From NCBI GenBank assembly GCA_030512335.1, contig JAULSU010000005.1, forward strand, positions 1,612,001 through 1,676,000: DNA of 64,000 nucleotides, given 5' to 3'. This document shows positions 45,808 to 56,355 of this stretch, one piece after another (the first letter of the stretch is position 1; each line of letters starts with the position of its first letter). The DNA is from Immersiella caudata. Its lineage: Eukaryota; Ascomycota; Sordariomycetes; Sordariales; Lasiosphaeriaceae. Below the pieces are notes generated by a model. The model saw only the letters and a list, made by a program, of their open reading frames with translations. It was not told the DNA's origin and made no database searches. Position numbers and translations under genes: made by a program.

Positions 45808-46098
45808 GATGTTGTGGGTTTTGCAAGCGGGAGATGTGAATGAGGTGATGACATGGGATTGAGTACTGAGCTTGTAGCGGACTCAGGTGTTTTGTTAGGG
45901 ACTTCGTGAACACGGCTGCGTCTCCTTTTACTGTCACATCATCTCATCCGGTTCTGTCCGCTGCTGTATCGTTACGTCGTTACGTGGAAATATCAGTCAA
46001 TATGACAAACCGAGATGTGGTCTAAGTCGATGTTCTTCTCCCTTGCCATTCTGATCTGGTTTCTTCTTCCTCGGCCCATCTCCTAGTTGATCCTCCAA

Positions 46099-48192
46099 TC
46101 AATCCGTTGCCAACACCACGAATTCCTCGAGAGCGTTCTGATAGCGTCCCTTCCACTGTTCCAACACATCCTCCCTCAAACTCAGTGCAGACTTGTAAGT
46201 GGGATCCAGTTCCAACAGACCAAAATGACAGTTGCTAGAGTTTCCATCCAGGACGCGGTCGTAGCTCACACTCTCGGAACCGACAAGGACGGAGAAGAGA
46301 GCTGCCAGGTGAACAGGAGGGCCATCCGGAAAGAGATGGTTCGTGATGGCCTGTCCAACATCGGCGGCAAGGTCGAACGTGCATCTCCAGACGGGGAGGA
46401 GCATGATATGAGGAATGCTGAATAATTTGTGTAGCAGGGGCGTTGTAGGTCGTTGGAATCCCCGTGGGACCCAAAGGCCCGAGTGCTGGATTGTATGTAC
46501 GAGGTGTGTGATGAGCTTTTCCTCGAGTTGCCGCATCTCGACGAGCGTCCACAGCAAGCAGCGAACGCGCAGTGCGGTGGGTTCAAAGGGGTAGGGTTGT
46601 TGTTGGGCGAAGTCCGAGTAGAGCTTCATGTGACGAGTCATAACACCCACCCGGCAGCTCCCACGTCGTTCTTTGTATAATTTCTGGACCGATGTCATAA
46701 GTTGCAAGGCGTGACCCACAGGTCTCTGATGAAATGCGCCAATTGCCCAAGCTGCGGCATCGAAAGGAGCATCTGGACACTGGGAGAGTATTGCCTTGGC
46801 GCGGCCCACCCCTCGCATCGTCTTTCTCAACTGGTCTTCCGCTCGACCAAGCGGTCCAGGGACGGAAAAATCAGGCCAACACGGGGAACACAGTCGAAAA
46901 CTTCGAAACGTCTTTTTGTACAAGCGGATCTCGTCCAGACTTGGTGATTTCCGTTTGGGAAACTTGGCACTGATCTTGCGTTTGACCACGGACCTGTAGC
47001 GGTCCTCGTCACTGTCCGGAAGCGCTTCGACCTCATCCAGAAAAGTCTCGACAAACGCTCGAAGGCCGGATGTATGTCCTGTTCCCTCGCTTGTGTCGTC
47101 CGACGATTGGATCACCTTACCACCTGCTCGGATTGCGTCGAGTGCGATTTTCGTCAGGGAATCGGCCTCGTCATCGAATGAGTCGTGGATCTTCACCCAT
47201 CGTCCGCATCGGCTACTGTGCAATGGTAAGATTGTATGTTAGCGTCAGGATCATGTCTTCCGGGCAATGCGTTCTTATGTGCCTACGTACCATGTAGCTT
47301 CAGCCCGATTTTGTAACAACTCACATCTCCTGCTGCACTTCAGAGAGCGCTTGGTGAGATAACCGCCGAGAGGCAGTATGACACTCATCACTAGGCGCTC
47401 GTCGTCGGCAACCACTTCTCTCAGGGGCCGAATGAGAGGGCTGCTCGGCAGTATATCCTGCCTGATTGTCGTGTTGTTGAAAATGTATGACTTGCTCGCT
47501 ATCACGGCTAAGTCAGGGTAAATTCGGACAAGACACTGCTGAAGATCCTGTAGCAATGTCAGACCAAGGTTTGCCTAGAGATCAGAGATGTTGACAAACT
47601 GACATCCCAGGTTCCCACATCGCTGAACGGCATTGACCTCACACGGCCGGAAGCATCTTCAAGGATAAAACGAGATGGTCGGGGCTGGTGCAGAATTGGA
47701 TTCGATTGAGGACTGGGTGACGGAAGTAATCCCGTTAATCAGCGAGTTATGTGAAGGGGATGGCGAGACTTTGACTCACAGCTGAATAGTCTGGACGAGA
47801 TAAAAAGAGTTGATGAGCTGGATCTTGTCCTGCAAATCGCGACTTAGTTGCCTAAGAGCCTCGGAGTGTACCGGCCACACCAGCTTAGCCACTGCCGAGC
47901 GAAAAGACCACCGTTGCCGGTTGCGACCTAAGAGCGGCTTGTAGCAATTAATCTTGCAGAGAAACTTGCGTAGGATTTCGTGAACATCCCGATATAAGTC
48001 CCTGACGGCGGGTTCCCGGTACAGGACCAGCAATGGTTCGTACAGTTTCACTAGCTCTGTGAATCGACGGCAGGTCCTCGCGCACTCTTCATAGTCTTCC
48101 ACAGCTTCTCCAGCAAGTTGTCGACTTGCCTGGTACACTGCTCTGCCGAGGAGGAACACATCGTTGGGACCTAAGCCGAACCCAAAGCTCAT
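46099..48192 (-). CDS. fungal ULD (ubiquitin-like) domain protein
   Basis: Four exons (48192-47780, 47712-47604, 47547-47291, 47215-46099) encode 631 residues; every junction keeps frame. It starts MSFGFGLGPNDVFLLGRAVY, the opening shared by many fungal proteins with a helical N-terminal (HeLo-like) region, about residues 1-135. Exons 2-3 then carry RPSRFILEDASGRVRSMPFS, DLQQCLVRIYPDLAVIASKS and DERLVMSVILP, the layout of the fungal ubiquitin-like domain often placed next to STAND-type proteins. A CSRCGRW motif follows at the last junction. The C-terminal 360 residues are helical with no domain I recognise. Role unknown; the N-terminal type and neighbourhood suggest a place in recognition or cell-death signalling. 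Start chosen by homology, not the earlier ATG at 48270. Confidence 0.8.
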
Positions 48193-49273
48193 GTTGCGGT
48201 GATGCCACAGGGTCGTAGTATCTGCTCTGGAGCTTGAGACGAGTTGAGACTGAACGCGCCTCAAACGCAATGGGTTCGGAGAGAAAGGCAGATAGGGGCT
48301 TAAGCAGGAATGTAAGATGAATCCTGTGGTGTTTACTCGAGTGAGGAGCTTGAGGGTTTTTCGTCTTCAAATGTTCTGAGGTGGATGCTGCGGTCTGAGT
48401 ATTATTACAAACCGCACTGCGGGGTTTTTTCTCTTAACCTTTCCGGCCGTTTGGGCAATAACTGAATCTTGGAGGGTAGAACAGCGGAAGGAGTGGTGGG
48501 TTGCCTTATCGTGCTGTGCGAAAAAAGACGGGCCACGTTCCCGTGCATAGGATACACTTCTTTTCCCATCCTCTCAGCGCTCCAATGATCCACCAACAGA
48601 TCCAGGAAAAAGGCCGATCTTTGCATTCTATCCCACACGAGACAGTATGCCCCTCGGGTCGCCTTGCGCCCTGCGTTTGCTGGCCGGCTTTGAGGGGGCC
48701 GGTGTTCAACGTCTCGTTGGCCGGGATTCGAGCTGATGAAGCTGCAGGTTGGGTACCACAAGGAAAGTCGGCATGAGCAGTGGGCGGGGCAGAACGTTCA
48801 TGGCGAACCGCATGATCTTGGCATCGATTTCAAATGGCTAAGGAACCACCGCTTGCCTGTCAATGGTGCGTGGGTGTCTAATCAGAGTCCGCTTGGGCGC
48901 AACCCACATATCAGATTCCGCAGCCTGGAAGCGTGCCCAAGGCACAATTTTCTCAATTTGTGAAGGGGCAGACTGGGGATCGTGGGTGTCCGGAAGTCGA
49001 ACAAGAGCCTGAGGGCTGGGGATGTAAACAGGGAAATGGGAGGAGCATTGTCTGCAGTGGGTAGGAGGAGAAGCAGGTACTGCACTGTGACTCGGACCAA
49101 GACAACATCATAAGTAAGAATGTGGGAAGAAATTATTGATTGTTATGAAAATGGGCAAAGGACTGTCGAAGTGGGACACATTGCTTGAAGTGGCTACCGT
49201 TGAACTCTTGTATTTCAGTATTTAAATTTATCTGACATTGGCTCCAATCCCAACTTCAATGGTATGCAACGCT
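48193..49273. other. intergenic, no gene seen
   Basis: About 1.1 kb. Frames on both strands lack motifs. The 5' promoter of the ULD gene should lie in the first few hundred bases. Confidence 0.45.
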
Positions 49274-49465
49274 TTAAATGGATTGTGGATTCGAGAAGAC
49301 ATTTCCCGGGTCCAAGACTCCCTTTAGAACCTTTAGTCTCGCATGCATTTTCTCTCCACAGTACATCCGTGACGCCTCCTCGCGCGTGTATGAGGGATCC
49401 ACGTAGTTGATGTAGGCGCCATGCCCCGGCGTTTCTGAAGCCAGAGCGTCGTTGAGCCCGTTCAT
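49274..49465 (-). pseudogene. BBE-type FAD oxidase, 3' fragment
   Basis: The minus strand reads FMNGLNDALASE, then GHGAYINYVDP, EEASRMYCGEKMHARL and LDPGNVFSNPQSI followed by a stop. This is the C-terminal berberine-bridge domain of FAD-linked oxidases, which close off the covalent FAD pocket. Only about 64 residues remain of a normal 450-500. Upstream of 49465 the sequence belongs to a plus-strand coding region, so the gene was cut here. It cannot be functional. Confidence 0.75.
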
Positions 49466-51120
49466 GAAAGGCAGTCCGGTTTCGCCTTTACGCCCGACGC
49501 GGAGCCCAAGCTGTGCCTGCTCGACTGCCTCGGAAATCTGCGGACGGTAGATATCTCGACGGCGCTATTTACTGGAGACGCGGAGGAGTCTGGGATCGTC
49601 AGCGACAAGAAACGGGTCTCAATGTCAGTGGTCTTGAGTGACTCAGGGACCGGCAAGTCGCCGATACTCTGTCATGGATCAACGCTCGTGACCGCAATGG
49701 ATTGGTCAGAGGCTCCAGCGGCGGCCATCAAGTCATCCAGCCCTTCAGACATATTCCCCGAGACTACATTCGAGTCTATGGCGTGGAATATGGTATCACT
49801 ACAGGAGATCACCGCCCCCGGCGTTGATCTATCATTCGTTCGATACCTACTCCGGATCCGCAGCCGCAATTTAATCCTGTATCCCACCCCGGTCATAAGA
49901 AATCACCAACGTCAAATTCGGAATCGATATGCTCAAGTCGGAAACTGGGCCGACATTGCTAGTGCGGCTCAAGGAGCGATAGAAGAGACAATTCACGGCA
50001 ATCGGCAGTATTACCGTGAAAAGGGAATTGCAGCGCCACAGGCAGATGGACAGGACGAGGACAGCCTGACACGAGTATCAACGCTTGTGACGTTCAATGA
50101 CTCTGCGACAATGGGCGTCTTTCAGTCCATGATGTGGGAAAACCGAGCACGGACCGATCGATTCGGGAGAATGACGCGACTTTGTCTTTGCGCTTTATCT
50201 CGCCAGGCGTATCAACAGCGATTTAAGCAGTTCGACGACAGGGGAACGTTTTTGGCCAGCGAAGTCTACGACCTAGGTAGGTGAAACCAAACCCCCAAAG
50301 GGAACTGAACTCCAAATTGTTAGTTCTGTGGACTATATATTAGTCTAACCCCTCAATTCTATTCACAGACGAAAGATGCGTTTCGTGGTTGCGGTTTTCG
50401 CCCTGCGGCAGGTATGTCTATGGCCTGGGTCAAGATCCGGCCGGCAACGAACCGGCGTTCCAGTTTGACATCTGGCGAGGGTTTGTTGTCCGCAGATTTC
50501 CGATTCCAAATACATTTGAGACCAACTTGCCACCTTGCATGCCTGGGTACGACCAACAAGAACTGCTGCAGGTGGTCGGAACCTGGGAGGAAGTGCCGGT
50601 CGAGATAAAACTGGACTTCGACGCGCGTGATTCATTGGCGTTTCGGCCATTAGGACTGGGCCCGAGAGGGCTTGGCAGATACAAGCTTCCAAGCGTTTTC
50701 GCTCACGGAGAGGGCGAGGCGCTGCGACACATCTTTGTTGCCCACGGATACTGCTGTGTTCGGGAGAATGGTGTTATTGGTGGCGACACCGACCTGGGCG
50801 CTGTGGTTTTGTCAAGAAGAGAAGAGCACGTTGGAGAATGGCGGCGCTTGTCAGATCTTACTCCCGTGGATGTGGAGGAACCGGACGAGGAGGGGAACCC
50901 AAGCGCAAAAACTGAGCTAAAGCAGAGTTGCAAGGAGCTAAATGAGGCCTGGGAGAAATGGACAGCCACTCGCAAATTGAGTACAGCTAGAGATGGGAAA
51001 GACGGCAAGTATGGAGAGGCAAAGCCGGCTGGGAACTCTTCATCGTGTGTAAGAGACGCTGTGGCGCTTGGCATGAATTCTTGTCTTCTTGGAGAGGACG
51101 AGGAATGGGTCGGGGGTTAA
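49466..51120 (+). CDS. WD-like protein, probably 5'-truncated
   Basis: Exon 1 runs to 50276 and exon 2 is 50369-51120, joined by an intron (GTAGGT, CTAAC, CAG) completing DLDERCVSW. The first ATG in frame is 49622, giving 468 residues. Coding-like sequence in the same frame continues upstream to about 49470 (SGFAFTPDAEPKLCLLDCLG, LRTVDISTALFTGDAE), so the natural start is lost. The text WLRFSPCGRYVYGLGQD and FDIWRGFVVRRF looks like beta-propeller blades. The C-terminal 100 residues are charged. I cannot name the family. It could be the tail of a larger sensor protein. Whether the ATG at 49622 is used is unknown. Confidence 0.5.
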
Positions 51121-51674
51121 GACGATTTCGTGTGGTCGCACATGCCTGGTGGGTGGCCTTTGGGATAGTTGGGTAAGGGCCAAGGACCACCCGCGAGAAC
51201 ATCAAGAGCAAGGTGCCGTTCTCGGACCTGTCAGCGTCTGGGATCGTGTGACGAAGAATGACCTGCGTGTCATCATCAAGAACAACTGTCCGACTGGTTC
51301 AAGTCACCTTTTAAAGGCCAGGGGCTAGGAGATTCACAAGGTTTGTGCAAAGGGAGTCGTTATTAATCAGTGTTGGGGTAGACACAAGAGGGAAACAGTG
51401 GAGGCCTAACTTCTTCTGGAGCGTCGCATCCCTCAATACTTACCTACCTATCCGCTATGGCCGGATCTTTAGTATTCGTGTCAACGACGAAAAGCCCCTG
51501 AAGGATACCTATCAACACAACGCCCAATAAACAGCAAAGCCAAGTACCTCATGAAGGGCTCTGTATACCGACTGCACTGCCTCTGCGCACTGCGACCTGG
51601 AGCTGCCAATGAGGCTTTGTTTTGGTTCCCTCTACTGGCTGTTATCTTGTACTACGAGCAGGTACTGCGCTGGG
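51121..51674. other. intergenic, convergent 3' ends
   Basis: No gene seen between the WD-like gene (plus) and the P450 gene (minus). Confidence 0.5.
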
Positions 51675-53298
51675 TTATTCTTGCCCAACCCTCATCACCT
51701 TGAACTTCCTTGCCTTCTTCGGGTGAAAAGCGCCAAAATAATCTTCATAGACCAGATCCTCTGGGCCAACATCGATAGCCTTGAGGTCGTCGAATCTCCG
51801 AAACAACATGCCAATGGCCATATAGACCTCGCACATGGCCAAAGGCTGACCGATACAGATCCGGCGTCCCTTGGAGAAGGGAACAAGAAACCTCTCCAAG
51901 TAGAAGGCCATGGCGGGGTCAAGCCATCGCTCCGGGTCATATTTCTCGGGGTCCGGAAATGCCTCTGGGTTTCGGTGCATGAGCCACGAAGTCATGCTCA
52001 CAACGCTCTATCGCAATGTCAGTTTCTCATAATCACCTCCAGAAAGAAACCACTTACACCCTTGGGCAAAACTTTGCCGTTGAACTCCACCGTCGTCGGC
52101 GTGACCCGCGGCAAGGGATGAAGAACCCCATAAGACAGCCTGAGCCCCTCCTTGACAACCGCCGTCAAATACGGCAACTTTTCCAACGCCATAAAGCTCA
52201 CCTTGCTCGCATCGGGAAACGCCTGGACCAACTCCGCTCTCAGCCTCTTGTGAATCTCGGGGTTATACAAAACATGAAACGCGCAAATCGTCATGGCATT
52301 CCCCGCCGTCTCCGACGCAGCCCCCAAAAACCCAAACGCCTCATCCACCATATGCTGCACCGTCGGCACCTGCATCCCCTGCGCCTTCACCTTCTCCGCA
52401 TCCAACACCGTATGAAAAATCGTCTCCCGCTCCGGCTTCACTCCATCCTCGATATCCCTCATCACCCTCTCCACGTCCACCCTCGTCACCTCCACCATCT
52501 CCAACATGCCCGCCACAATCGGATTCAACACCTTGGCCAACCAAATCGGCATCGCCTGCATCGGCTTCTGCAACCACGGCGCCACCTGAAACACATACAT
52601 CATCGGCACGACTGTCCGCGCAAGGTGATTATACCAAATCCCGAAGTCCTGTTTCTCCAAAAAATTCCAACACCGCTCCGTACCAAACGCATACTCTGTG
52701 ATCACATCTACTGAAATCGCTCGAAACCCCGCCCATATCTCCGTCGTGACTCCCTTCTCTGAATCCCTCTCTATCCTCCTCAACAACTTCTCCACTTTAG
52801 CGCGAACCATAGTCCCCTGTTCAAGAACCGATCGTCGCGAGAAAAAGGGATTGAGTAGTGCGCGATAGCGGGAGTGGTCCTCGTTGCGGACGATGGCGAA
52901 GAGGGCGTCGTCGGTGCCGGTGAGGCGATAGAAGGTGGGGTCTTTGTAGAAGTCGGTGGTCATGCTGTAGAGTTTGTCGTAGTGGGTTGGGTCGGTGAGG
53001 AGGATTTCGGAAGGGGAGATGCGGATTACGGGGCCTGGGGGTCATTCTTCAGTGGATGGCCGGGAGAATATAAAGAAGAGACAGAAAGAAAAAGCTGACC
53101 GTATTTGGCTTGGTAGCGCTCGAATTGGCGGTAGTAGGTTCCATTTCTGATGTAGTCGTAGTAGAAGCGGTGGAGGTTGGTCACGGAGGCCCAGAATGGA
53201 CCCGGGATGTGCGCTAGGGGGTGGAAGTAGTGCTGGTATATGATTCTTGCCGCTACCAGCACAACCAGTGTGATCCCAGTGTACGTTGCCGACATCAT
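51675..53298 (-). CDS. cytochrome P450
   Basis: Exons 53298-53100, 53034-52058 and 52007-51675 encode 502 residues; both introns are standard and in frame. An N-terminal membrane anchor (YTGITLVVLVAARIIYQHYF) is followed by the proline-rich HPLAHIPGPFWA. The I-helix has GFLGAASETAGNAM, the ExxR motif is KEGLR, the PERF-like region is YDPERWLDP, and the heme loop is FSKGRRICIGQPLA with the Cys ligand in place. All catalytic landmarks are present, so the enzyme should be an active ER monooxygenase. It resembles fungal secondary-metabolism P450s. A Zn2Cys6 regulator and an SDR lie next to it, but no backbone synthase is nearby, so substrate and pathway are unknown. Confidence 0.93.
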
Positions 53299-53638
53299 TG
53301 CGACGTTTTGAAGGTCAAGATGTCTGTGGAGGTGAAAGACAGCAGCGGGGTAATCGGGGTCTTATCTGCCGTCGACATGAACCCGCTCTATTCCCAATCA
53401 GTCTCCAAAGTGCAGGGATACATGCAGGTCAAGAGGGGTGGTGACGATAAGCGCACAAAAGAACGGGGGGTTCTGGTGAGGGGCCAGCTGCACAGCCAGT
53501 CAAAGGTACCTACACCTACTTACCTGATACTCAAAGCCCATTCTGCAACACCCACCATCCCCAAACAGGCTGTGCCCTCGTCCCCTCATCAAGCAACCTC
53601 CATCCCAACCAAACCAGCCAGAATTTCTGTCTCGTGTA

Positions 53639-54486
53639 TCACATGCTTCGTTGCATCATTCCAAGTAACCGGGGCTTTGGTGATAGCGCTAGGAATATCC
53701 TCCCTGTTGATGACCGGGAAGAAAAGCCCGTCATGGGATTTTCAGGGTCAATGTCGAGATTGGTAGGAACAGGTTGGGAGTTGATGAGACGGTCGGCACG
53801 GTCGCGGATGATGCGGAGGACGGAGGATTTGGTGTGGGGTGTGGCGGAGTGGTAGGCCGCGAGGGAGGTGAAGGCGTCTTGGATGCACTGCGGCATCTGG
53901 CCGCGGTAGAGGTTGCAGTGGATGATGGGACAGTGGCCGTTGGTGAGCCATGTTTTCATCCATTGTTGGAGGTTGGCGATGAATTTGGGGAGGTCTTCTT
54001 CGCTGATTCGGCTTTCACAGGATTCGCCGATTGGCTCGAGGCCAAAGGAGCGATGCCAGGAGTCTGGATGGAGAAACGATAGACCGAGATGGTTGAGGTC
54101 GCCGTGGGTGATCTGACCTTCGGGGGGTTCCGTGACTTCAGGGGCTACTGCGGGAAGGAGGTTGTTTGTGAGTGGTGTAAAGTCTTGTGCCACGTTGTGG
54201 GAAGGAAAAACTCGCTCAGTGGCGACATCAATGGCTTGATCATCGTCCTGAATGTCTCGCTTCTAGCGAGCGGCTCGCTGGTGCCCTCAGAGGCCGACGC
54301 AGGGCGATGAATGTGCGCAAGGGGTTGATACTCGCAAAGGTCGCCCCTTTCCACACATCGCTTACACTGCGGGGCCCTCTTGTCGCATTTCCTCTTTGAT
54401 CGCGTGCATTGGACGCACGCTTTGCGTGGTCGGATGCGTCTGCGGACGGTTGGGGAACCTTGCGGGTGAGAATCGGAAATTTCCAT
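53639..54486 (-). CDS. Zn2Cys6 transcription factor, frame break unresolved
   Basis: The ATG at 54486 (MEISDSHPQGSPTVRRRIR) leads into a Zn2Cys6 binuclear cluster: CVQCTRSKRKC then CKRCVERGDLC, with six cysteines correctly spaced, followed by EYQPLAHIH. The frame ends near 54145. The continuation is in another frame: DVATERVFPSHNVAQDF from about 54215, then PPEGQITHGDLNHLGLSFLHP down to the stop at 53639. No GT/AG pair with matching phase was found, so either an unusual intron or a frameshift lies near 54170-54260. The C-terminal part is short for this class. It probably controls nearby genes if intact. An earlier ATG at 54579 is possible. Confidence 0.7.
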
Positions 54487-54851
54487 AGTTGCGGATATGC
54501 GCCCGGAAAATGAGTTGAATTGAGCGGATTTGAGGTTTGAAGGTGGCTTGCGGACGAGAGCAATATGTGGTGGGTTCAACGATATGGCTTCGTCAGCGGC
54601 GATTTGCGGAAGTCTGCGGGTTTATGGCGGGTCTTCGCGGCTTCTCGTTGTCGCGGTGGGTTTCAGGCAGCTTACATCACCCCATCCCGGATTTGGAACA
54701 CACCACACCGGGTTTATCTTGCGGGTGTGGGATGGCAGCCCAGAGATATTATGCAGGCCAAGACTTGTTAGTCAGTGTGTTCTCAGTGGCTGGAATTTAT
54801 AACATCGCCAGACAAAGAAAACACGGGGAAAATGGGATCATATCAATTCAG

Positions 54852-54857
54852 TATAAA
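54852..54857 (+). promoter_or_regulatory. TATA box of the SDR gene
   Basis: TATAAA 185 bases before the ATG at 55042, followed by a long CA-rich leader with CATCAT/CAGCAT repeats. Confidence 0.4.
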
Positions 54858-55041
54858 GAGCTCTGAAGTCCTCGAGATAGTAAAATTTGAACCATCATCA
54901 TCAGCATCATCATCAGCATCAATCAATCAACTCAATCTCAACCCACCAAAGTACAGGCCCAACCAGCATCCCAAACAACAACACTCCTTCCCCTTACCCC
55001 TGACCCATTTCACCATTTACACCAACCCAAACACCCCCAAA

Positions 55042-55941
55042 ATGGCCCCCATGACCACCATCGGCCTCCGCCCCTCCACCATCCAAACCTACCACAAGAA
55101 ACCCTACCCCGCCATCTCCCCTCTCCGCCCCGAAGTCTCCCAATCCGGCAAAACCATCCTCATCGCCGGCGGCTCCTCCGGCATCGGCTACTCCATCGCC
55201 CGCGCCTTCGTCCAAGCCCACGCCACCACTCTCATCCTCCTCGGCCGTCGCGAAGCCGCTCTCAAGTCCGCGGCCGCCACCCTCGCTACCGAAGGCAACA
55301 CCACCATGCTCCCCATGGTCTGCGACATCACCTCCCTCACTGACACCGCGCGCCTCTTCGACACTCTCAAATCCCAAAACATCTTCGTCGACGTCCTAGT
55401 CCTCAACGCAGCCACCACAGGCGAGATCAAGACCCTTCTCGACGCCGGCGTCACCTCCGTCTGGAACGCCTTCGAAGTCAACGTCCGGACCCTACTCGAT
55501 CTCACGGAACACTTCTATAAACAGGAGTCCAAGACACCACGCCAAAAATATCTCCTCAACGTCTCCAGCTCCGCAATCCACAACTTCGAATCCGACGCAG
55601 TCGTCATGCCCGCGTACGGGCTGACCAAAAACGCAGGGACGCTGTTGGTACAGCAGATCGCGAAGGATGTGAAGGCGGATGACATGCAGATTGTGAGCTT
55701 TCATCCGGGGGGTGTCCTGACGGATATGGTCAAGGCCAACGGCGTGCCAGAGGAGCTGTATGATTGGGATGATGAGAATTTGCCGGGCCAGTTCGCGGTT
55801 TGGCTGGCAAGTCCCGAGGCGAAGTTCGCGCATGGGAGAATGTTGGCGGCGCATTGGGATGTGGATGAGTTGAAGGGGGAGGCGAAGGGGCAGATGCAGA
55901 AGCAGTGGAATTATTTGAAGGTGGGGGTTGTTGGGATTTGA
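55042..55941 (+). CDS. short-chain dehydrogenase/reductase
   Basis: A single exon of 299 residues from the ATG at 55042. An in-frame ATG at 54835 would add 69 residues of Ser/Asn/Pro-rich text coming from the leader and is rejected. The Rossmann fold shows GGSSGIG (residues 43-49), a DITSL block, VLNAATTG, and the catalytic Ser-Tyr-Lys: NVSSSAIHN then PAYGLTKNA. SFHPGGVLTDM follows. The enzyme should reduce or oxidise a carbonyl or alcohol with NAD(P)H in the cytosol. The gene lies near, and divergent from, the Zn2Cys6 regulator, with a P450 beyond. A shared pathway is possible but unproven. Confidence 0.9.
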   Translation: MAPMTTIGLRPSTIQTYHKKPYPAISPLRPEVSQSGKTILIAGGSSGIGYSIARAFVQAHATTLILLGRREAALKSAAATLATEGNTTMLPMVCDITSLTDTARLFDTLKSQNIFVDVLVLNAATTGEIKTLLDAGVTSVWNAFEVNVRTLLDLTEHFYKQESKTPRQKYLLNVSSSAIHNFESDAVVMPAYGLTKNAGTLLVQQIAKDVKADDMQIVSFHPGGVLTDMVKANGVPEELYDWDDENLPGQFAVWLASPEAKFAHGRMLAAHWDVDELKGEAKGQMQKQWNYLKVGVVGI

Positions 55942-56355
55942 GATGTGTTCTTTAGAGGCAAGGCAGTGGATGGGAATGTGAATAGAGTTTCTCTATCGTT
56001 GAGTTACATTTATATTTGAGAAGCGTATCGTCTGAGAACTTCGAGTCAAACCTCAATTTGCTACTGATTTCGAACAGCGTACCTGCTTGTGAAATCTATG
56101 CTGCAGCTAGTTTCGCGGCTACCACCCCCGATACCGGCCGCATCCGCCCAATCACGAACTGGCAGATAGGAAGTGCAAAAGCCTGTCCAATAGACCATCA
56201 CTTTGTCGTTGAGGAATGCGGGGTCAATGGGAGAGAGCTCTTCGGCACTTGCGTTCTTTTAAACAAACCACTTCTTTCAACGGTAGTCAGAGCAAAACAT
56301 TCAGCCGGCCGGCCCTCGCACTAGAAATTGTCAAACTGAGGCCGACGTCACCGCG
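55942..56355. other. intergenic
   Basis: About 0.4 kb, probably the promoter of the ankyrin-CorA-like gene. No TATA box stands out. Confidence 0.4.

Noticed and set aside
49462..49656. Extension of the BBE fragment upstream on the minus strand
   Set aside because: The sequence there reads better as plus-strand coding of the WD-like gene, and the minus frame meets a stop and loses BBE resemblance.
53221..53766. 181-codon plus-strand frame beyond the P450 start
   Set aside because: Overlaps the promoter side of the P450 gene and the end of the regulator; no motif, no splice support.
54775..55041. N-terminal extension of the SDR protein
   Set aside because: Reads the TATA-containing leader as Ser/Asn/Pro-rich text; SDR proteins of this type start close to the Rossmann motif.
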